Shown here: one piece after another, positions 42,695 through 52,700 of the stretch
How positions within the stretch are numbered: the first letter of the stretch is position 1
How the letters are laid out: every line of letters starts with the position of its first letter
Assembly: GCF_013761175.1 (NCBI RefSeq)
Contig: NZ_JACDUR010000006.1
Coordinates: 62,001-126,000 of the forward strand
Length of the DNA stretch: 64,000 bases
Origin: Nonomuraea soli
GTDB lineage: Bacteria; Actinomycetota; Actinomycetes; Streptosporangiales; Streptosporangiaceae
Reading direction: 5' to 3'
Notes under the pieces: generated by a model
Database searches by the model: none
Seen by the model: the letters and a program-made list of their open reading frames with translations, nothing else
What the model was told of the DNA's origin: nothing
Translations under genes and position numbers: made by a program

Positions 42695-43696
42695 GTGGCG
42701 CGCTTCCGTCCGCTGACCGTCGCCGCCGTCGACCGGCTCACCGACGACGCGGTCGCGATCACCTTCGCCGAGCGGGTGCCGTTCGTCCAGGGCCAGCACC
42801 TCAACATCCGCGTCTTCCTCGACGGCCTGGAGATCAGGCGCAGCTACTCCATCTGCTCGCCCGCCGGCGGGCCGCTGCGCATCGCCGTCAAGCGCCTCGA
42901 TGGCGGGGCGTTCAGCACCTACGCCAACGCCGCGCTCCGGCCCGGCGACGTGTTGGAGGCGATGGAGCCGGCCGGGCGCTTCCACGTGCCGCTCGACCCC
43001 GCCGCGCGACGCCACCACGTGGCCGTCGCCGCCGGGAGCGGCATCACCCCGGTGGTGTCGCTGGCGGCCACGACGCTGGCGGCCGAGCCGTCGAGCAGGT
43101 TCTCCCTGGTCTTCGCCAACTGCACGGCGCGCGAGGTGATGTTCGCCGAGGAACTGGGCGACCTCAAGGACAGGTACGGCCCGCGGTTCGCGCTCGTGCA
43201 CGTGCTGAGCCGGGAGGAGACCGAGGCCCCGGTCTGCAGCGGCAGGCTCGACGAGGCCAGGCTGCGCACGATCCTCGGCATGCTGGGCGAGGGCGACGAG
43301 CACTACGTGTGCGGGCCGATCGGCCTGGTCGAGACGGTCAAGCGGGTGATGGGGGAGCGGCCCGTGCACCACGAGCTGTTCTACGCCGGTCAGCCGGTCG
43401 AGCGCCCGCACGTCACGCCGGAGGGGGCCCGGCTGGAGTTCCGTCTCGACGGCCGCACGAGCGCGGTGGTGCTGCACGAGGGCGAGACCCTGCTGTCGGC
43501 GGCGCTGAGGGTGCGCTCCGACGCGCCCTACGCCTGCCGCGGCGGTGTGTGCGGCACGTGCAGGGTGCGCGTGCTCAGCGGGCAGGTGGAGATGGCGCGC
43601 AACTACGCGCTGGAGGGCCGTGAGGTGGCGGCCGGGTACGTTCTGTCGTGCCAGTCCCAGCCGACCTCGCCAGAGGTGCGTGTGGAGTTCGATTGA
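42695..43696 (+). CDS. paaE: phenylacetyl-CoA epoxidase reductase PaaE
   Basis: A 333-residue electron-transfer subunit. Residues 1-230 are a ferredoxin-NADP reductase module (FAD motif IRRSYSICSPAGG, NADPH motif AAGSGITPVVSLAATTL and YVCGPIGLVETVKRVM). Residues 245-333 are a plant-type [2Fe-2S] ferredoxin domain (YACRGGVCGTCRVRVL and the distal LSCQSQP). It passes electrons from NADPH to PaaA. The GTG start follows the paaD stop directly. The operon ends with a weak hairpin at about 43771-43795. Confidence 0.95.
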   Translation: MARFRPLTVAAVDRLTDDAVAITFAERVPFVQGQHLNIRVFLDGLEIRRSYSICSPAGGPLRIAVKRLDGGAFSTYANAALRPGDVLEAMEPAGRFHVPLDPAARRHHVAVAAGSGITPVVSLAATTLAAEPSSRFSLVFANCTAREVMFAEELGDLKDRYGPRFALVHVLSREETEAPVCSGRLDEARLRTILGMLGEGDEHYVCGPIGLVETVKRVMGERPVHHELFYAGQPVERPHVTPEGARLEFRLDGRTSAVVLHEGETLLSAALRVRSDAPYACRGGVCGTCRVRVLSGQVEMARNYALEGREVAAGYVLSCQSQPTSPEVRVEFD

Positions 43697-43711
43697 GTGA
43701 TGAGGATCACT
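43696..43711. promoter_or_regulatory. CRP-like palindrome upstream of otsA
   Basis: AGTGATGAGGATCACT carries GTGA-N6-TCAC, the core of a CRP/GlxR-type site, in a near-perfect palindrome. It begins at the last base of the paaE stop codon and lies 115 bp before otsA. Confidence 0.4.
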
Positions 43712-43770
43712 ACCCTGAAGTGACGATTGTGTTTGTTTGCCCTAGTTCTGGGCACAGTGGGTAGGGCCCC

Positions 43771-43796
43771 CTGAGCCGCCCTGACGCGGCTCCTCA
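43771..43796 (+). terminator. hairpin between paaE and otsA
   Basis: CTGAGCCGC pairs with GCGGCTC-CTCAG around CCTGAC: a 7-bp core (43773-43779/43785-43791) with imperfect outer pairing. It could terminate the paa operon; there is no T-tract and it lies only about 30 bp before the otsA start, so an otsA leader role is possible. Confidence 0.45.
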
Positions 43797-43825
43797 GAGT
43801 CGCGACGGTGGAGGTTTGAGTCTGC

Positions 43826-45191
<1,366 letters not shown>

Positions 45192-45211
<20 letters not shown>

Positions 45212-45470
45212 GCGCCTTCCAGGCGGTGTAACGCTTCTTGGCGGTCTTGTTGACCACGATCTGCGCCACCGACATGCCCACGCCCATGACGACCGCATAG
45301 CCGATCGCCTCGGCCATGCTGACCTCGTCGGACTCGGAGTCGACCGGCGGCTCCTTGCCCGTCGTCTTCACCCATACGTACCCGAGGATCTTCTTGGCCC
45401 CCCAAGCGGTGACCAGACCCAGCAGGCCGCCAACCACCCGCCACGCGATGTCCGGCTTCTCATCTGCCAT
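45192..45470 (-). CDS. DUF4235 domain-containing membrane protein
   Basis: A small membrane protein of about 92 residues. Its pattern is typical of DUF4235: WRVVGGLLGLVTAWGAKKILGYVWVKTTGKEPP, then an acidic VDSESDEVSMAEAIGYAVVMGVGMSVAQIVVNKTAKKRYTAW with a second hydrophobic helix. The function is unknown; the family is common in actinobacteria. I take the ATG at 45470, where a TAGGGT hexamer lies 6 bases upstream, over an alternative TTG at 45476. The 3' end overlaps otsA. Confidence 0.88.
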
Positions 45471-45476
45471 GTTCAA

Positions 45477-45482
45477 ACCCTA
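45477..45482 (-). promoter_or_regulatory. -10-like hexamer TAGGGT, leaderless start of the DUF4235 gene
   Basis: On the minus strand TAGGGT is followed by 6 bases and then the ATG at 45470. Confidence 0.5.
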
Positions 45483-45512
45483 TTCCCTCTGCAGGCCCTA
45501 GCATGTGGAGGC

Positions 45513-47981
45513 ATGACTCATCCCACTCATACCGCCATGCCCGAGAAGCCGACTCTCGATGGGCTGGAGCAGGTATGGGTAGCCCGCTGGGAAGCCGACG
45601 GCACGTACCGCTTCGACCGTACGGCCCAGCGCGAGCAGGTCTACTCGATCGACACGCCACCGCCGACCGTCTCCGGATCCCTGCACGTCGGACACGTCTT
45701 CTCCTACACCCATACCGACACCGTCGCCCGCTTCCAGCGCATGCGCGGCCGAGCGGTCTTCTACCCCATGGGCTGGGACGATAACGGCCTGCCGACAGAG
45801 CGCCGGGTGCAGAACCACTTCGGCGTGCGCTGCGACCCGTCGGTGCCCTACGACCCGTCGTTCGAGCCTCCGGACAAGCCCGGCAAGAACCCGGTCTCGA
45901 TCTCCCGCCGCAACTTCATCGAGCTGTGCGAGCGCCTGACGATCGAGGACGAGCGCGCCTTCGAGGAGCTGTGGCGGCGACTGGGCCTGTCGGTCGACTG
46001 GAGCATGACCTACGCCACCATCGACGGCACCTCGCGCCGCGCCTCCCAGCTGGCGTTCCTGCGCGGCCTGGAGCGCGGCGAGGCCTACCGGGCCTCCGCG
46101 CCGACGCTGTGGGACGTGACCTTCCGCACCGCCGTCGCCCAGGCCGAGCTCGAAGACCGGGAGTGGCCGGGAGCGTTCCACCGCGTCTCCTTCTACGGCG
46201 ACCAGGGCCCGGTCTTCATCGAGACCACCAGGCCCGAGCTGATCCCGGCGTGCGTGGCGCTCGTGGCCCATCCCGATGACCCCCGCTACTCCGCTCTCGT
46301 CGGCACGACCGTGCTCTCGCCGCTGTTCGGCGTCGAGGTGCCGGTGCTCGCCCATCACCTGGCCGAGCCCGACAAGGGCACCGGCATCGCCATGATCTGC
46401 ACCTTCGGCGACCTGACCGACGTCACCTGGTGGCGCGAGCTGGGGCTGCCCACCCGCCCGGTCATCGGCTGGGACGGCCGGCTGCTGCCCGAGCCGCCCG
46501 ACAGCGTGGAAGCCGCCCCCTACAAGGAGCTGGCCGGCAAGACCGTGCACAGCGCCCGCGAGCGCATCGTCGAGATGCTGCGCGAGTCCGGCGACCTCGA
46601 CGGCGAGCCGCGCCCGGTCAGCCGGGCGGTGAAGTTCTACGAGAAGGGCGACAAGCCCCTCGAGATCGTCACGACGCGCCAGTGGTACATCCGCAACGGC
46701 GGGCGCGACCCGGAGCTGCGCGAGGCGCTGCTGGCGCGCGGCGCGGAGCTGGCCTGGCACCCGCCGCACATGAAGGTGCGCTACGACAACTGGGTGAAGG
46801 GCCTGGCGGGAGACTGGCTGATCTCGCGCCAGCGGTTCTTCGGCGTGCCGATCCCGGTGTGGTACTCCGTCCACGACGGCTCCCTGATCCTGCCCTCGCT
46901 CGACCAGCTGCCCGTCGACCCCTCCTCGGACGTGCCGCCCGGCTACACCGAGGAGCAGCGCGGCGTGGACTTCGTCGGCGACCCCGACGTCATGGACACC
47001 TGGGCCACCTCCTCGCTGACGCCGCAGATCGCCGGGGGCTGGGAGAGCGACCCCGACCTGTTCTCCCGCGTCTACCCGATGGACCTGCGCCCGCAGGCGC
47101 ACGAGATCATCCGCACCTGGCTGTTCTCCACGGTCGTCCGCTCCCACCAGGAGGCCTCCACCCTGCCGTGGTCGAACGTGGCCATCTCCGGATGGATCCT
47201 CGACCCCGACCGCAAGAAGATGTCCAAGTCCAAGGGCAACGTCACCACGCCGCTCGGGCTGCTGGAGGAGTACGGCTCCGACGGCGTGCGCTACTGGGCC
47301 GCCGGCGGACGCCCCGGCACCGACACCGCCTTCGACGTCGGCCAGATGAAGATCGGCCGCAGGCTGGCCATCAAGATCCTCAACGCCTCCAAGTTCGTCC
47401 TGACCTTCCCCGACGCCGCGGGCGAGGTCACCGAGGCGGTCGACCTGTCGATGCTCGCCCAGCTCGACCAGGCCGTCCGCGAGGCCACCGCGGCGTTCGA
47501 GTCCTACGACTACGCCCGCGCCCTGGAGGTCACCGAGCGGTTCTTCTGGTCCTTCTGCGACGACTACCTGGAGCTGGTCAAGGCCAGGGCCTACGAGGGC
47601 TCGGCGTCGGCGCTCGGCGCCCTGCGCCAGGCGCTCGACGTGCAGCTGCGGCTGTTCGCGCCGTTCCTGCCGTTCGTCACGGAGGAGGTGTGGTCGTGGT
47701 GGCGCGAGGGCTCGGTGCACCGCGCCTCGTGGCCCGAGCCCGAAGGCGTGAGCGGCGACCCGGCCGTGCTGACCGTCGCCTCCGAGGTCCTGCGCCAGGT
47801 GCGCAAGGCCAAGTCGGCCGCCAAGCTCTCCATGCGGGCGGAGATCTCCAGGCTGACGGTGACCGGCCCCGAGTTCGCGGTCGTACGGCTTGCGGCCGAC
47901 GACCTGTGCGCGGCGGGCACCGTGGAGGAGTTCGTGCTGGTGCCCGGCGACGTGCTCAGCGTGGCGGTGGAGCTGGAGTGA
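45513..47981 (+). CDS. valS: valyl-tRNA synthetase
   Basis: An 822-residue class I synthetase charging tRNA-Val. The HIGH-type motif is SGSLHVGHVFSYTHTD (near residue 50), the KMSKS loop is DPDRKKMSKSKGNV, and the CP1 editing domain occupies about residues 195-400 (FIETTRPELIPACVALVAHPDD, TGIAMICTFGD). The tRNA-binding anticodon domain ends the protein, without the long C-terminal coiled coil of E. coli ValRS. The ATG follows GTGGAGG. Its 3' end overlaps the convergent condensation-protein gene by 26 bp. It may be the sole valS; the short form is common in actinobacteria. Confidence 0.95.
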   Translation: MTHPTHTAMPEKPTLDGLEQVWVARWEADGTYRFDRTAQREQVYSIDTPPPTVSGSLHVGHVFSYTHTDTVARFQRMRGRAVFYPMGWDDNGLPTERRVQNHFGVRCDPSVPYDPSFEPPDKPGKNPVSISRRNFIELCERLTIEDERAFEELWRRLGLSVDWSMTYATIDGTSRRASQLAFLRGLERGEAYRASAPTLWDVTFRTAVAQAELEDREWPGAFHRVSFYGDQGPVFIETTRPELIPACVALVAHPDDPRYSALVGTTVLSPLFGVEVPVLAHHLAEPDKGTGIAMICTFGDLTDVTWWRELGLPTRPVIGWDGRLLPEPPDSVEAAPYKELAGKTVHSARERIVEMLRESGDLDGEPRPVSRAVKFYEKGDKPLEIVTTRQWYIRNGGRDPELREALLARGAELAWHPPHMKVRYDNWVKGLAGDWLISRQRFFGVPIPVWYSVHDGSLILPSLDQLPVDPSSDVPPGYTEEQRGVDFVGDPDVMDTWATSSLTPQIAGGWESDPDLFSRVYPMDLRPQAHEIIRTWLFSTVVRSHQEASTLPWSNVAISGWILDPDRKKMSKSKGNVTTPLGLLEEYGSDGVRYWAAGGRPGTDTAFDVGQMKIGRRLAIKILNASKFVLTFPDAAGEVTEAVDLSMLAQLDQAVREATAAFESYDYARALEVTERFFWSFCDDYLELVKARAYEGSASALGALRQALDVQLRLFAPFLPFVTEEVWSWWREGSVHRASWPEPEGVSGDPAVLTVASEVLRQVRKAKSAAKLSMRAEISRLTVTGPEFAVVRLAADDLCAAGTVEEFVLVPGDVLSVAVELE

Positions 47982-49527
47982 CGAACGTGTGCGGCACGAT
48001 CGCGTCGGCGCGTGCCGCCAGCCCGCTCCTGCACAGGCGGCGCAGCTCCTCCCGCGCCAGGTCGGTGCCGGTGACGTGGCAGGTCAGGGTGGTGTCGTCA
48101 TTGACCACGACCCTGGCCTCGCAGCCCGGCACGGCCGACTCGACCAGCTCGCGCACGGCGGCGGGCCGTACCCATGAGCCTTCGGAGCGCACCCATCCGG
48201 GACCGTAGGCCGTGGGCGTCACGTCGGTGAGCTTGCGCAGGTCGGCCAGGTCCACGATGTGCTCGCCCGCCTCGACCAGCAGCCTGATCAGCCCGCGGGA
48301 GAACCGCTCGGCCTCGGCGCGCGCCAGGGCCCGCGGGCTGATCCACAGGAGCAGCTCCAGCTCGCTCTCGTCGAGGCGGTTGACCCAGAGCGACAGGTTG
48401 GCCGGCAACGAGGCGGGCTCCAGCCAGGCGAGCTCGGCCTCCTGCTCGGGCGGCGGCTCCCCGGTGGAGGCGGCCTGCAGGCTCATGTCGTTGTAGACGC
48501 AGTCGCGGGCGTAGCGGGTGCCGCGTTCCTCGTCGAGCGTGTCGATGGTGTTCCACAGGCGGTCGGAGTCGAAGCGGCTGTGCTGGTAGCCGCTGAGCGC
48601 GGCGACGCGGAATCGGCGCACGAGCTCGTCGAAGGTCGCGGCCCGCAGGTCGGCGACGATCAGCGCGTCCTGGGCCAGCGGTCCGATGTGGCCGCGCAGG
48701 GCGGGCCGGGTGCGGTTGCTCGACAGCGAGGCCAGCAGGCAGGAGGGCTGGCCGGTGCGCAGTCCCAGCAGCGCGCCGAAGGCGGCCATGACGATGATCG
48801 AGCGGCTGGCCCCGGTGCGCCTGGTAGCACGTTCCAAGGCGGTGGCCGCGGCGGCGGAGCGTACCCGCAGGCGGGGGAGCAGGGCGTGCTCGGTGTCGAA
48901 GGCGATGGGGAACATCGTCTGCGGGGCGCGGCCCAGGCCCTCGCGCCAGTGGCGGATCGTCGCGTCGGCGCGCTTGCGCGACTCGGGGGTGTGCTCCTGC
49001 TCGGCCAGGTCGATGGGGTGCACGGGCGGCTGCGCGTGGATCTCGGCTCCCAGCAGCAGCCGCTCCCACTCCTGCAACACCTGGGCCAGGCTGATCGCGT
49101 CGACGGCGGTGTGCGGGAGCACGAAGACGGCCAGCCGGGGCGCGCCCTGACGGCACACGAGCGCCATCCGCAGCGGGAACTCGCCTTCGAGGTCGAAGCG
49201 CTCGGCCCGTAATCGTTCCCCGGCCTGCTGGGCCAGGTCGGCGGGCGAGCCGTCGGTGTCGTGCACGGCGATCGCCAGCTCGCCCGAGCCGTGGGCGTGC
49301 TGGCCCTGGTCCTCCCAGGTGGTGCGCAGCCCTTCGTGCCTGGCCAGCAGCAGTTCCGTGGCGCGCACGACGTCGTCACGCGTCGCCCGGCGCGGCAGCC
49401 ACTTGATCGCCAGGAAGTTCATGTGTTCTGGCGGGTCGCGCCGTACGCAGCGGGCCATGTTCGCCTGGCCCATGGTGAGCGGTCCGTGCCGGTCCTGAAG
49501 CCCGGCGAAGCGAGCGGTGAGGGTCAT
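47956..49527 (-). CDS. stand-alone NRPS condensation-domain protein
   Basis: A 523-residue condensation (C) domain protein without adenylation or carrier domains. Segments LTMGQANMARCVRR, RHEGLRTTWED and the central VFVLPHTAVDAISLAQVLQEWERLL follow the C-domain fold. The active-site HHxxxDG is altered to PHTAVDA, keeping the second His and the Asp but losing the first His and the Gly. It could catalyse a condensation or transfer on a carrier-bound substrate, or act as a non-catalytic partner. The C-terminal 90 residues (about 430-523) do not belong to a recognised domain. A TTA leucine codon is at 49212-49210. It diverges from the NRPS gene. Confidence 0.85.
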   Translation of the reverse strand: MTLTARFAGLQDRHGPLTMGQANMARCVRRDPPEHMNFLAIKWLPRRATRDDVVRATELLLARHEGLRTTWEDQGQHAHGSGELAIAVHDTDGSPADLAQQAGERLRAERFDLEGEFPLRMALVCRQGAPRLAVFVLPHTAVDAISLAQVLQEWERLLLGAEIHAQPPVHPIDLAEQEHTPESRKRADATIRHWREGLGRAPQTMFPIAFDTEHALLPRLRVRSAAAATALERATRRTGASRSIIVMAAFGALLGLRTGQPSCLLASLSSNRTRPALRGHIGPLAQDALIVADLRAATFDELVRRFRVAALSGYQHSRFDSDRLWNTIDTLDEERGTRYARDCVYNDMSLQAASTGEPPPEQEAELAWLEPASLPANLSLWVNRLDESELELLLWISPRALARAEAERFSRGLIRLLVEAGEHIVDLADLRKLTDVTPTAYGPGWVRSEGSWVRPAAVRELVESAVPGCEARVVVNDDTTLTCHVTGTDLAREELRRLCRSGLAARADAIVPHTFVTPAPPPR

Positions 49528-49716
49528 CACGAAGGCCTCGAAACGGGAAAGAACCCTTACAGATACGTGGAAGGGAACCACATGCGCCGCCCGTGCGCAA
49601 GCGCGGAAACCCCTGTGCCATAAGGGATCGGGGGTCCTTGTCGACCTGCGTCGCGGTCTGTAGCATCGAGCTAATTAATAGGAAACTTTCTTAAGAGTTA
49701 TTTTTCAGGGAGACTC
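49528..49716. promoter_or_regulatory. AT-rich divergent promoter region of the NRPS locus
   Basis: This 189-bp region includes a markedly AT-rich stretch (about 49671-49707) with TTAATTAATA and AACT-TTCTTAAG-AGTT, the latter an inverted repeat with CTTAAG in the centre. It lies 10-46 bp before the NRPS ATG, which has a GGGAG ribosome binding site. It is the likely promoter/operator for NRPS transcription. Confidence 0.5.
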
Positions 49717-52700
49717 ATGCCGCCTCTCTCCCCCGCCCAGAGACGTATGTGGTTCCTCGACCGGTTAGCGGGAGGCGACGCCAGCTACAACATGGTCGTC
49801 GCGGTACGGCTGCGCGGCCCGCTGGACGTGGCGGCCTTCGCCCGCGCGCTCACCGGGTTCGCCGCGCGGCACGAAGCGCTCCGCACGGTCTTCCCCGAGA
49901 CCGACGGCGGACCCGTCGCCGTGGTCGGGGCCGCGCGCCCGATCCCCGTCGAACTGGCCGCCGTGGAGCACGCCGGCCTCGACGCCGCCGTCGCCGAGCG
50001 CGCCAACGCCCCCTTCGACCTGGCCGGCGGGCCCCTGCTACGGGCGAGCGTCCTGCGCCTGGACCCGGACGAGCACGTGCTGATCCTGGTGATGCATCAC
50101 ATCATCGGCGACGCCTGGTCGATCGAGCACGTGATGCTCCCGCAGCTCGACGAGCTCTACCGGGCCCACGCCGCCGGGACGCCGCCACCCGCGCGGGCCG
50201 CCGTGCCGTACCTGGCGCCAGAACGCGACCACCACGCGGACCTGGACTTCTGGCGGGAGGAGCTGGCCGCCGCCCCGGTGCTGGAACTGCCGATCGACCG
50301 GCCGCGCCCCGCCCTCCGCAGCAGCCGCGGCGCGATGGTCGTGCACGGCGTACCCGCGCGGGTGTGGGCCGACCTCGGCCGGCTGGCGAGGGCGGAACGC
50401 TGCACGCCGTTCATGGCGCTGATGGCCGCCTACCAGGTGCTGCTGCACCGGCACACCGGGCAGGACGACTTCTGCGTCGGCACCCCCATCGCCGGACGCG
50501 ACGACGAGGCGTCCGAGCAGGTCTTCGGGCTGTTCATCAACACGCTGGCGGTGCGCGCGGACCTGACGGGGGATCCGGGCGTCGGCGAACTGCTCAAGAG
50601 GGTGCGCAGGCGGCTGCTGCGCGGATTCGGCCATGCCGCCGTGCCGTTCGAGCAGGTCGTGGGGGAGCTCGGGGTGGGCCGGGATCCCGCGGTGCCGCCG
50701 GTGTTCCAGACGATGATGATGCTCAGCCTGCCGGGCGGGCCGTCGTTCCGGCTGGGCGAGCTGGTGGGGGAGCCGGTGCTGTCGGGACTCTCGCCGGCCA
50801 AGTTCGACCTGGCGCTCGATGTCGTGGCCGCACCCGACGAACTGCGACTGCTGTTCACCTACAGCACCGACGTCCTGGAACGCGGCACCGTCGAGCGCAT
50901 GGCAGGGCACCTGGAGCGGCTGCTGGTGGAGATGGCCGCCCGGCCCACGGCGCGGATCGGCGAGCTGGAGATGCTGCCCGACGCGGAACTGGCCGTACTG
51001 GTGCGCCGGCCCGGCGAGGTGCCGGACGAGGCCAGGACGGTGCACGAGCTGTTCGCCGAGCGGGCCGCGGCCGATCCCGACGCACCCGCGCTGATCACGG
51101 CCGGGCAGACGCTGAGCTACGGCGAACTCGACGCTCGGTCGGAGGCGCTGGCCGCGGGGCTGGCCGCCCGCGGGCTGCTGCCGGGCGAGCGGGTCGCGGT
51201 GTGCCTGCGGGCCGGTCCCGAGGCCGTCGTCGCCATCCTCGGCGTGCTGAAGGCGGGCGCCACCTACGTGCCGCTGGACCCGGGCCAGCCGCCCGCCCGC
51301 CTGGCGGCTCTGGTGGCCGACTGCCGGGCCGCGCTGGCGATCACCGGGGACGAACCGGCCGACCTCGGCGTGCCGACGGCGACGGTGGCCGAGGTGTGCA
51401 GGACCTCCGGCGTGACCTCCGGCGTGACCTCCGGCGTGACCTCCGGCGCGGACTCTGTGGCCGGCGACGGCCGGGCGCCCGCCTACGTGATCTACACCTC
51501 GGGCTCGACCGGCGCGCCCAAGGGCGTCGTTGTCGGCCACGACACCCTCACCCGGCTCACCACCGCCTTCGTCGACCTGCACGGGTTCGCCCCCGGCCAG
51601 CGGGTCCTGATGACCCCGCCGCTGAGCTTCGACGCCTCGGCGGGCGACCTCTACCCCGCCCTGGCCTCCGGCGCGGCCGTCGTGCTGCACCACGACCCGT
51701 TCGCCCTCACCGGCCACGACCTCCTGCGCCTGTGCCGTGAGCAGGGCATCACCATGGTGGACGTCCCCGTGGCCCTGTGGCGGCAGTGGGTCGACGACCT
51801 GGCCGACGAGCAGCAGGTGGACACAGGACCGCTGACCACCGTGATGGCCGGCGGCGAGAGTGTCCCGATGGACCGGCTGCGCACCTGGGCGAGGCTGACC
51901 GGCGGCCGCACGGCGTTCTACAACCACTACGGCCCCACCGAGGCCACCGTGTGCGCCACCGCCTACCGCACCGTCGACGGCTCCGAGCTGGGCGAACGCG
52001 CCGCCCACCTGCCCATCGGCGTCCCGCTGCCGCACGTGGCCGCCTACGTGCTCGACCGCCGGGGCCGCCTCGCCCCCATCGGGGTGCCGGGCGAGCTGTA
52101 CCTGGGCGGTCCGTGCCTGGCCAGGGGGTACCTGGGCCAGGCCGAGCTGACCGGGGAACGGTTCCGCCCCGACCCGTTCGCCGCCGGCGGCCTGATGTAC
52201 GCCACGGGTGACCTGGTGAGGTGGCGCGACGACGGCCTGCTGGAGTTCCTCGGCCGGGTCGACAGGCAGCTCAAGATCAACGGCGTCCGCATCGAACCCG
52301 GCGAGGTGGAGGCCGCCTGCCTGGCCTGCCCCGGCGTCAGGGAGGCGGTGGTGGCCGCCCGGCGCGACCGCCTCGTCGCCTACCTGACCGGCTCCACGGT
52401 CACCCGCGCCGAGTTACGTTCCTTCCTGGCCGAGCGGCTGCCGTCCGCGATGATCCCCCAGGACGTGGTGCACCTGGCCGCGCTCCCGATGACGCCGCAC
52501 GGCAAGATCGACTACGCGGCCCTGCCCGAGCCCGCCGCGGACGCCGTGCCGTACGAGAGCCCCGCGACCCCGACCGAGCGCGCCGTGGCCGCCTCGTGGG
52601 AGGAGACCCTCGGCGTCAGGGTCGGCCGCCGCGACAACTTCTTCGACCTCGGCGGCCACTCCCTGCTCTCGCCCAAGACGGTCAACCGCATCACCGCCCG

